Shown here: positions 45,624 to 53,652 of the stretch, in pieces
How the letters are laid out: each line of letters opens with the position of its first letter
Position numbering within the stretch: position 1 is the first letter of the stretch
NCBI RefSeq assembly: GCF_000298175.1
Contig: NZ_BAGZ01000008.1
Coordinates: 248,001 to 312,000 of the forward strand
DNA: 64,000 nt
Origin: Austwickia chelonae NBRC 105200
GTDB lineage: Bacteria; Actinomycetota; Actinomycetes; Actinomycetales; Dermatophilaceae
Direction: 5' to 3'
Notes under the pieces: generated by a model
The model's database searches: none
Seen by the model: the letters and a program-made list of their open reading frames with translations, nothing else
Told to the model about the DNA's origin: nothing
Translations under genes and position numbers: made by a program

Positions 45624-46267
45624 CAACACCGCTTCCCCGTCCTGATCTCTCCGGGATGGGTGAGCTGGTCGAGGTGATGGACCTGTTGCGTGCCCCGGGC
45701 GGGTGCCCGTGGGACGCCCGGCAGACTCATCGCTCGCTGGCTCCGTACGCCGTGGAGGAGGCCTACGAGCTCGCTGAGGCCGTTCTCACCTCCGACCGCG
45801 GTCATCTTCGGGAGGAACTCGGTGACCTGCTCCTGCAGGTCGTCTTCCACGCTCGAGTGGCCCAGGAAGACGAAAGCGACCCCTTCGATGTCGACGATGT
45901 CGCGCGGGGGGTGGTGGCCAAGTTGCGTCGGCGTCACCCGCATGTCTTCGCCGACGGCGACGCCCGCACCCCGGAACAGGTGGAGGCACGCTGGGACGAG
46001 CTGAAGGCCGAGGAGAAACCCGAGCGTCGGGACGTCCTGGACGGTATCCCCGTGGGGATGCCTGCATTCGAGCGGGCGACGAAGGTCGTGGCGCGCCTGG
46101 ACCGAGCCGGTCAGCTGGACCGGGTGCGGGTCCTGGCGCGTGGCGAGGACATCGGGTCACGGATGTTGCAGGTGATCCTGGAGGCGCGGGAATCGGGAGT
46201 CGACCCCTCGGCCGCATTGCGGGAGACCTTGCGAGGGCTCGATACGGCGGCCCAACCGACCCCGTAG
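45620..46267 (+). CDS. mazG: Nucleoside triphosphate pyrophosphohydrolase MazG
   Basis: 215 residues from GTG at 45620. The MazG helical core is GGCPWDARQTHRSLAPYAVEEAYELAEAV followed by LREELGDLLLQVVFHARVAQE; the EExxE and ExxD metal ligands are intact. A second, weaker repeat follows RRRHPHVF. It hydrolyses non-canonical or excess (d)NTPs to NMP and PPi, a house-cleaning role. mazG-lipoprotein-eno order is conserved. Confidence 0.93.
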   Translation: MTTPLPRPDLSGMGELVEVMDLLRAPGGCPWDARQTHRSLAPYAVEEAYELAEAVLTSDRGHLREELGDLLLQVVFHARVAQEDESDPFDVDDVARGVVAKLRRRHPHVFADGDARTPEQVEARWDELKAEEKPERRDVLDGIPVGMPAFERATKVVARLDRAGQLDRVRVLARGEDIGSRMLQVILEARESGVDPSAALRETLRGLDTAAQPTP

Positions 46268-46434
46268 GTCCCCGGGGCGCGGTCCGGGATCTCCGGCGGC
46301 CCGATGGCGAAGGGGCTCAGGATCCGCCTGTGAAGGGTGTCGGAATCCTCCTGGGCGTCCCCATCTGTCCGGTACCTGGGCCGATATGACCGCTGAGCGC
46401 GCCCGCCGCGCCGTTCACCCGCCGGGGCCGGTAG

Positions 46435-47766
<1,332 letters not shown>

Positions 47767-47771
47767 CCCAG

Positions 47772-48575
47772 GTGGCTGCAGCCAATAGTCGCCCCGGGGG
47801 CGCGTCGGGCAAATCCCGACGCGCCCCCGGGGCGCGCCCTGCTTCGTCGCGTCATTCCTCCCCGAGCAGGGGGGAGGGGCCTACTCGTCCGGCCAAGGTC
47901 GAACGTCCTCGGGTGAAGGCCGCGCCTCCGGTGGAGGACCACGCCCGTAAGAACACGCCTGAAGCGTTGATCAAGGTGACCGGTCCGACCCGCCGGCTGG
48001 CGATGCTCGGTGCGGTGCTGCTCTTCCTGGCCTTGATGCTGATGCCGACCCTGCGTGCTTGGTACGAACAGCGGCACGAACTGGATGCGATGCGTGCGAA
48101 GGTGGCCTCTCAGGAGCAGACGGTTCGGGAGCTCACCGAGGAGAAGGGTCGTTGGGAGGACCCGGCATATGTTGAGCAGCAGGCCCGTAAACGGCTGAAG
48201 CTCGTCAAGCCGGGCGAGGTCGCCTACACGGTGATCGGGGCGGAGGGCGTCGATGAGACCCGCGAGGGGGAGATCCGTGGATCCCTGGTGGCGCCGGTCC
48301 AGGACGAACAGATGTCGTGGTTCTCGAAGATCTGGGCATCGGTGGAGCTGACCGACGGTATCCGCGGTGGGCGCACTCGTCTGGAAGGTGGACGCCCGCC
48401 GACGCCCACCTTGAACCCGAGCACCACACCGATGGCGCCTTCCTCACCGAAACAGTCTGTGCCCGGTGCCGGTGGGGACGGTGCCCGTCGTCTGTCGACG
48501 GCCCCGAGTACATCGAGGACACCGTCCCCGGTGCCCACCACGAACGGACAGCCGACTGCAGGCGAAGGTCGTTGA
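47772..48575 (+). CDS. Septum formation initiator family protein (DivIC/FtsB-like)
   Basis: 267 residues if started at GTG 47772. A basic, disordered N-terminus is followed by one membrane helix (about 76-95) and a coiled coil (WYEQRHELDAMRAKVASQEQTVRELTEEKGRW) with YVEQQARKRLKLVKPGEVAY, diagnostic of DivIC/FtsB. The external tail is long and Pro/Ser/Thr-rich. It links divisome proteins with FtsL/FtsQ. The start is uncertain: a 20-bp hairpin covers codons 7-21, and GTG at 47913 would still leave the whole conserved part. Confidence 0.85.
   Translation: MAAANSRPGGASGKSRRAPGARPASSRHSSPSRGEGPTRPAKVERPRVKAAPPVEDHARKNTPEALIKVTGPTRRLAMLGAVLLFLALMLMPTLRAWYEQRHELDAMRAKVASQEQTVRELTEEKGRWEDPAYVEQQARKRLKLVKPGEVAYTVIGAEGVDETREGEIRGSLVAPVQDEQMSWFSKIWASVELTDGIRGGRTRLEGGRPPTPTLNPSTTPMAPSSPKQSVPGAGGDGARRLSTAPSTSRTPSPVPTTNGQPTAGEGR
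47790..47834 (+). terminator. Perfect 20-bp hairpin after eno, inside the divIC-like frame
   Basis: Arms 47790-47809 and 47815-47834 are exact complements with a five-base loop CAAAT, 24 bases after the eno stop. It has the look of the eno terminator but overlaps the annotated N-terminus of the next gene. A second smaller hairpin (CCTCCCC/GGGGAGG) follows near 47860. Confidence 0.75.
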
Positions 48576-48621
48576 ACAGGCCGATCCGGTCCGGCGAGAA
48601 CGAGCAGGGAGAGAAACGAAG

Positions 48622-49152
48622 ATGAGTGCTGCCCTTTACGAGCCGGCCTCGGAGGAAGACCTGAAGGTTGCTGCCGAGCAGCTGGGGCGAGAAGTGCGTG
48701 GAGTCGTAGGAGTGGGTCATCGTTGTGTCTGCGGGCGTCCTGACGTCCTGGTCACTTCTCCGCGGCTGCCTGACGGGACGCCCTTCCCGACGATCTTCTA
48801 CGTCACCTGTCCTCGACTGACGGGGGCCATCTCCACGCTGGAGTCGACCGGTCTGATGAAGGACATGACCGAACGGCTCGCCCAGGACGAGGAGCTGGCG
48901 GCTCGCTATGCGGCGGCACACGAGGATTATCTCGCCCGGCGGAGCAGTCTCGGCGATGTGCCGGAGATCGAAGGGATCTCGGCCGGCGGTATGCCGTCTC
49001 GAGTGAAATGCCTGCATGTGCTGGTCGGGCACGCCTTGGCTGCAGGTCCTGGGGTCAATCCGTTCGGGGACGAGGCGCTGGCGCTGCTGCCGTCCTGGCG
49101 GGAACAGTGCCATTGTCCCGGCGGCGGGGGCGCGGTCGGGGAAACTGCGTGA
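48622..49152 (+). CDS. DUF501 protein
   Basis: 176 residues, ATG start with AGGGAGAG upstream. The DUF501 signature VGHRCVCGRPDVLVTSPRLPDGTPFPTIFYVTCPRLTGAIS is intact, with two Cys and a His that could bind metal (also CLHVLVGHALAAGPG near the C-terminus). Function unknown. It is always found between the divIC-like gene and ppx in actinobacteria, and here shares a four-base overlap with ppx, so the genes are likely co-translated. Confidence 0.92.
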   Translation: MSAALYEPASEEDLKVAAEQLGREVRGVVGVGHRCVCGRPDVLVTSPRLPDGTPFPTIFYVTCPRLTGAISTLESTGLMKDMTERLAQDEELAARYAAAHEDYLARRSSLGDVPEIEGISAGGMPSRVKCLHVLVGHALAAGPGVNPFGDEALALLPSWREQCHCPGGGGAVGETA

Positions 49153-50201
49153 CCAGGGTCGCCGCGATCGACTGCGGCACGAACTCTCTGCGCCTGCTGG
49201 TCGCTGATTGTTCGGTGCCTGGGCGGCTGGGGCGTCCTGTGGTGCACGAGTTGCTGCGACGTGCAGAGGTCGTCCGGTTGGGCGAGGGCGTGGATTCGAG
49301 CTTTTCGTTGACTCCCCAGGCCATGTCACGGGCCTGGGAGGTGACCGAGGAATACGCTCGTGTGTGTTCCCGGATGGATGTCGAGAAGCTTCATTTCGTG
49401 GCGACCTCGGCGGCTCGGGGGGCGGGGAACACCTCAGTTTTCATCCAGGGTGTCGCTGATCGACTCCGGCCCTGGCAGGTGGTGCCGGAGGTCGTCAACG
49501 GCCAGACCGAGGCCGCGTTGACCTTCCGGGGGGCGACCTCGGCGGTCGCGGCAGCTGGTTTTCCGGGGGACTACCTGGTCGTGGACCTGGGTGGGGGGTC
49601 CACGGAATTCGTCCGGGGGTTCTCCGGGGTGCGCAGGGCCTTGTCGGCGGATATCGGGTGTGTGCGTCTTGCGGAGCGTTATCTCCAGGACGATGCGCCG
49701 GGATTGGCTGCGGTCAAGGCGATCCGTGGGGAGACTCAGGTGGTGTTGGATCGGGTGGAGTCCCTGGTGGGTTTCACCGGGGTGCGTACTTTGGTGGGCG
49801 CGGCGGGGTCGGTGACGACGATCGCGGCGCATGCCTTGGGCGTCGCCGAGTCGGATATGAGCCGGGTTCATCTGTCACGGATGTCGGTGGAAGACGTGCT
49901 CTCGGCCTGTGCGGAGCTGGCGTCGATGACCAGGGAGCAGCGGGCTGCCTTGCCGTATATGCATCCGGGGAGAGTGGATGTGATCGTCTCCGGGGCTCTG
50001 GTGTGGGCAGGGATCGTGGAGCGGGTCGGGGAGGCTGCTGGCCTGGATTCTGTGGTCACCAGCGTGCACGACATCCTGGACGGGGTGGTTCATGCTCTGG
50101 TGGACGAGGGCCGGAGCGGTGATGAGGGGTTTCCTGCTGGTCGGGGCGCGCCTCGGAGATTCGACCAGGGCGGTCGTGGCGTCGGCTCGGTGACTGGCTA
50201 A
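49149..50201 (+). CDS. ppx: Exopolyphosphatase/guanosine pentaphosphate phosphohydrolase (Ppx/GppA family)
   Basis: 350 residues from GTG at 49149 (GTGA overlap). ASKHA fold: AAIDCGTNSLRLLVAD at the N-terminus, VVDLGGGSTEFVRG near 145 and VGAAGSVTTIAAHAL near 215. It hydrolyses polyphosphate or pppGpp. It lacks the C-terminal HD domain of E. coli Ppx, so it is the short actinobacterial form, corresponding to M. tuberculosis Rv1026. Confidence 0.93.
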   Translation: MTRVAAIDCGTNSLRLLVADCSVPGRLGRPVVHELLRRAEVVRLGEGVDSSFSLTPQAMSRAWEVTEEYARVCSRMDVEKLHFVATSAARGAGNTSVFIQGVADRLRPWQVVPEVVNGQTEAALTFRGATSAVAAAGFPGDYLVVDLGGGSTEFVRGFSGVRRALSADIGCVRLAERYLQDDAPGLAAVKAIRGETQVVLDRVESLVGFTGVRTLVGAAGSVTTIAAHALGVAESDMSRVHLSRMSVEDVLSACAELASMTREQRAALPYMHPGRVDVIVSGALVWAGIVERVGEAAGLDSVVTSVHDILDGVVHALVDEGRSGDEGFPAGRGAPRRFDQGGRGVGSVTG

Positions 50202-50211
50202 GCTGGTTGGC

Positions 50212-50285
50212 GCCCTCGTAGCCCAATTGGCAGAGGCAGGCCACTTAAAATGGCTCGAGTGCGGGTTCGAGTCCCGTCGGGGGCA
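50212..50285 (+). tRNA. tRNA-Leu (anticodon TAA) with a short variable region
   Basis: 74-nt cloverleaf. Acceptor GCCCTCG pairs with CGGGGGC (one T-G), D stem GCC/GGC, anticodon stem GGCCA/TGGCT around loop CTTAAAA (anticodon TAA), T stem GCGGG/CCCGT with loop TTCGAGT, discriminator A, no CCA. The anticodon reads UUA, so leucine is expected, and A73 agrees. However the variable region is five bases (CGAGT), whereas leucine tRNAs normally have a long extra arm. Identity by anticodon is therefore probable but not certain. Confidence 0.85.
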
Positions 50286-50456
50286 CTTCTCTTGGAAGGC
50301 TTTTCGGTTTTTCTTCGGCGTATTCCAGGCCTTATCTCAGTGACCGAACTGTGACCTTTATCAGGGTGGCGAGAGGGAACGTTCGGCGCTTCTGTGACGT
50401 TGGTCCCTTCTGAGGAGCGCGAAACGCGCGCGACGACTCGGAGGAACACCTTCCCC

Positions 50457-51296
50457 ATGAGCAACCCTGTCTTCAACCAAGTGAAAAAGCAGGTCGAGGA
50501 AAAACGCTACGCCGGTTTCGGGTCTGGGCAGTCCTCCTACGGCCAGCAGACGCAGGGGTACGGCACCCCTGGCGCCGACCAACTCAATGAGATGTACCAG
50601 CAGCCTGCTGCCGGCCCTGTGCAGACCGGGCGGGTCACCGTCGACGACGTGATCATGAAGTCGATGACCCTCTTCGGCTTGCTCGCTGTCGCGACAGTCG
50701 TCTCCTGGTTCACCATGACCGTCAACCCCGCCATCGGCATGCTGATGTGGATGGTCGGCTTGGTGGGCACCTTGGGCATCGGCATCGCGATGTTTTTCAT
50801 GAAGTCCGTCAATATTCCACTCATCGTGACCTACGCGGTGCTGGAAGGTCTTTTCGTCGGCGCGATCAGCCGGGTCTTCGAGCGGGCGTTCCCCGGTGTG
50901 GTCTCCACTGCTGTGCTGGCGACGCTGTGCGTCTTCGGGGCGATGTTCGTCGGTTGGAAAGCCGGATACATCAAGGTCACAGCCCGCTCGCGTCGCATCG
51001 TCGGCATGATCATTATGGGTTACCTCCTCTTCATGGTGATCAACCTGGTCTTCGCTCTGGTCTCCGGTAAGAGCGGCGGCCTGCTCACCTTCGGTTCGCC
51101 CCTGAGCATCGGTGTCTCCCTGTTGGTGGTTTGCCTGGCTGCTTACACGCTGGCCGTGGACTTCGAGTCCATCCAGGAAGCGGTCGATGCAGGGATGCCG
51201 GAGAAATACTCCTGGCTGCTGGCTCACGGTCTGATGGTCAGCGTGGTCTGGCTGTACCTGGAGCTTTTGCGTCTGATCGCGCAGCTCAGGGATTGA
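50457..51296 (+). CDS. Bax inhibitor-1/YccA-family membrane protein
   Basis: 279 residues from the ATG at 50457 after GAGGAA; upstream in-frame codons are not conserved. The N-terminal 70 residues are Gln/Gly/Tyr-rich and cytoplasmic, followed by seven membrane helices. VTYAVLEGLFVGAISRVFE and the C-terminal DFESIQEAVDAGMPEKYSW match the family; acidic residues in the last helices form the Ca2+/H+ leak site in characterised members. Physiological role in actinobacteria is unknown. Confidence 0.9.
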   Translation: MSNPVFNQVKKQVEEKRYAGFGSGQSSYGQQTQGYGTPGADQLNEMYQQPAAGPVQTGRVTVDDVIMKSMTLFGLLAVATVVSWFTMTVNPAIGMLMWMVGLVGTLGIGIAMFFMKSVNIPLIVTYAVLEGLFVGAISRVFERAFPGVVSTAVLATLCVFGAMFVGWKAGYIKVTARSRRIVGMIIMGYLLFMVINLVFALVSGKSGGLLTFGSPLSIGVSLLVVCLAAYTLAVDFESIQEAVDAGMPEKYSWLLAHGLMVSVVWLYLELLRLIAQLRD

Positions 51297-51321
51297 CCTT
51301 CGCCGTCGTTCTGCGGATGCT

Positions 51322-51693
51322 GTGCCCATGGCGGCACACCAGGTGGACGACGCGATCAGGGCCGAACTCGAGCGCCTGGGACGATGGTGGCGGACGCTGC
51401 CCTTGCCCCAGGCGCTCGTTCGTGTCGCGATACTACGGTCCTACGCCCAGTCCTGCGCGGACGAGTGCGCAGATCTCCTCGGGCGTCCGCAGGAGGAGCT
51501 GCCCGATCTCGGGCCGGCGACCCTGTGGGACCAAGTGATGGTGGTCACCTACGACCTCTCCGCGCTGCGAGGAGCAGACGGTCCGGACGCTCTCGCCAAA
51601 CGGCTCGTCCTTCTTCGGCGGCAGGTCACCGGCCAGGTCGGACAGCGGACTTCCGGAAAATCCGGCGCCGACGAGGACAGGGTGCTTAGCTAA
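51322..51693 (+). CDS. Hypothetical protein
   Basis: 123 residues, GTG at 51322 or ATG at 51328; no good ribosome-binding site. It is mostly helical by eye: RAELERLGRWWRTLPLPQALVRVAILRSYAQSCADECADLL, then LWDQVMVVTYDLSA and KRLVLLRRQVTGQ. No membrane segment and no recognised domain. Codon bias fits the genome, and it follows the Bax-inhibitor gene by 25 bases, so a real gene in the same transcript is plausible. Confidence 0.55.
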   Translation: MPMAAHQVDDAIRAELERLGRWWRTLPLPQALVRVAILRSYAQSCADECADLLGRPQEELPDLGPATLWDQVMVVTYDLSALRGADGPDALAKRLVLLRRQVTGQVGQRTSGKSGADEDRVLS

Positions 51694-51892
51694 GGCCTGG
51701 CCGTTCACCGATATTTTCAACCGCTCTCATTTTGTGAGACGCCAACGCCAGGTTGTGGGATGCGATGGGCAATATGGCCATGGCCGGGGCACCGTGTTCC
51801 CGGTTCCGGGACTTCGGTCCATAGGGCTTGGGGAAAGCCGTACACGACGCTGGTCCGGCGTCTGTACCACCCCACTGTCGAAGCAGGCTGAC

Positions 51893-53422
51893 ATGAGTAC
51901 AAAAAAGAAGAACCGCCGGGGGGCTCGTCCCGCGGCGAAAACGGAAGGCGCCGGTGCTGGCTCAGCATCGACCGAGGCAACGGAACGGGACGAGGCAGGC
52001 GGTCTCCAACAGGGGCTGACCACGCGTCAGATCTCCATGATCGGGCTGTCCGGCGCTCTGGGCACCGGGCTCTTCCTCGGATCCGGATCGATGATCAAGG
52101 CTGCCGGCCCGGGCATCATCGTCTCCTATACCCTCACCGGCCTCCTCGCGCTGATCGTGATCTGGGCGCTCGCCGAGATCACGACCCAGCACCCGGTAGC
52201 CGGTGGCTTCGGTGCCTCCGCTCACGCCTATCTGGGGCCCATCGGTGGCTTCGTCGCCCGGTGGAATGTCGCCGTCACCATGTGCATCGCCGTCGGCGCC
52301 GAGGTCACCGCTTCGGCGACCTATCTCCAGCGATGGTTCCCGGACCTGAACGCCGGGATAGGCACAGTGATCTGCAGCGTGGTCCTCGTGGTGATCAACC
52401 TCGCCACCGTGAAACTGTACGGGGCCAGCGAGTACTGGTTCTCGATCCTCAAGGTCGTCACCGTCATCGTCTTCATCATGCTCGGGACCTTCATGATCTT
52501 CGTCGGCCTCCCCGGTCGCCCGGCCGCCGGTCTGGGCAATCTGACCGCACATGGCGGATTCGCCCCTCACGGCATCGGTGGGATCCTGGCAGCGGCAGTG
52601 ATGGCGATCTTCAGCTTCGGCGGGGCCGAGAACGTCTCGGTCACGGCTGCTGAGTCCAAAGACCCGGTCCATGACATCCCCCACGCGGCCAAAGCCATGA
52701 TCTTCCGTCTGATCATCTTCTACGTCGGTGCGATCGCGGTCGTCGTGGCACTCGAACCGTGGACGGTGTCGGCCGAAGGCAGCGGCCTCCAGGCCAGCCC
52801 CTTCGTCAAGGTCCTCTCCGCCGCCGCGATCCCCGGTGCAGCGGACTTCATGAACCTGGTGCTCATCATCGCGGCCCTCTCCGCCGGAAACGGGTGCCTG
52901 TACGCCAGCTCACGGATGCTGCACAGCCTGGGCACCGATGGCATGGCACCGCGCTCCTTCGGCACCACCACCAAGGACGGTTCACCCCGGGTCGCGGTCG
53001 CTGCGGCATCCGTAGGAATGGTGGTGGCTTCCGTCCTCGCGCTGTGGCGCCCCGACGACGCCTTTAAGCTGCTCTTCGGCGTCCTGATCTTCGGACTGTG
53101 GATGACCTGGCTGCTGACAGTCGTCACCTATCTGGCGTTCAAGAACACCCGTGCCAGGTTCGGCCTTCCCGAATCGCCCGTGCGACTCATCGGAGGGACG
53201 AAAATGGCGGTGCTGGGTCTGGTGATCCTGCTTGCCGTCGGTGTCTCCCTGTCCTTCCTGCCGGACTTGGCGATCGCATGGCAGATCGGTGGACCGTACC
53301 TTCTGGTACTGCTGCTCGGCTTCTTCTTCGCCGACCAGGCCGGACGCGGCCGACCTGAGGACAGCGTCCTCACCAGGGAGCTCGCCGCGCGTGACCTCAA
53401 GGCCAGGAAGACGCATTCCTGA
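51893..53422 (+). CDS. Amino-acid permease (APC superfamily)
   Basis: 509 residues from the ATG at 51893; upstream codons lie in non-coding sequence. A basic, Lys-rich N-terminal tail (STKKKNRRGARP) is followed by about 12 membrane helices. TTRQISMIGLSGALGTGLFLGSG is the classic APC opening, with the unwound GTGLF substrate loop. FGGAENVSVTAAESKDP matches the helix-6 region and SRMLHSLGTDGMAP the AAT-family loop. It imports an amino acid with H+; specificity cannot be read. A perfect terminator follows. Confidence 0.92.
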   Translation: MSTKKKNRRGARPAAKTEGAGAGSASTEATERDEAGGLQQGLTTRQISMIGLSGALGTGLFLGSGSMIKAAGPGIIVSYTLTGLLALIVIWALAEITTQHPVAGGFGASAHAYLGPIGGFVARWNVAVTMCIAVGAEVTASATYLQRWFPDLNAGIGTVICSVVLVVINLATVKLYGASEYWFSILKVVTVIVFIMLGTFMIFVGLPGRPAAGLGNLTAHGGFAPHGIGGILAAAVMAIFSFGGAENVSVTAAESKDPVHDIPHAAKAMIFRLIIFYVGAIAVVVALEPWTVSAEGSGLQASPFVKVLSAAAIPGAADFMNLVLIIAALSAGNGCLYASSRMLHSLGTDGMAPRSFGTTTKDGSPRVAVAAASVGMVVASVLALWRPDDAFKLLFGVLIFGLWMTWLLTVVTYLAFKNTRARFGLPESPVRLIGGTKMAVLGLVILLAVGVSLSFLPDLAIAWQIGGPYLLVLLLGFFFADQAGRGRPEDSVLTRELAARDLKARKTHS

Positions 53423-53455
53423 GCCTCCTGCCGGTGAGAACGACCGGTTCATCCC

Positions 53456-53495
53456 GATGCGACGGGCCTGCCAGGCAGGCCCGTCGCATCGTTTT
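53456..53495 (+). terminator. Rho-independent terminator of the permease gene
   Basis: Perfect 15-bp arms (53456-53470 with 53476-53490), five-base loop, followed by GTTTTCT. It lies 33 bases past the permease stop. Confidence 0.85.
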
Positions 53496-53531
53496 CTCCA
53501 CCAACAGATCTGGGTCGTCTACGGGGATGGC

Positions 53532-53558
53532 TCAACTCGGCGGGCATCCGTCCGATAG
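53532..53558 (+). promoter_or_regulatory. Possible flagellar sigma-28-type promoter
   Basis: TCAA at 53532-53535, 15 bases, then TCCGATAG at 53551-53558, compared with the FliA/WhiG consensus TAAA-N15-GCCGATAA: three of four and six of eight bases match. It lies about 95 bases upstream of the FlgK/FliD-like frame. This would suit a flagellar gene, but chance is possible. Confidence 0.3.
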
Positions 53559-53652
53559 GTCGACGTACTGGAGGAGTCCCTCCACTCCGGCGACAGTGCT
53601 ATCGGACAGCCAACAGGACCACGCGGTCCCTTCTCACGGATGAGACACGCCC

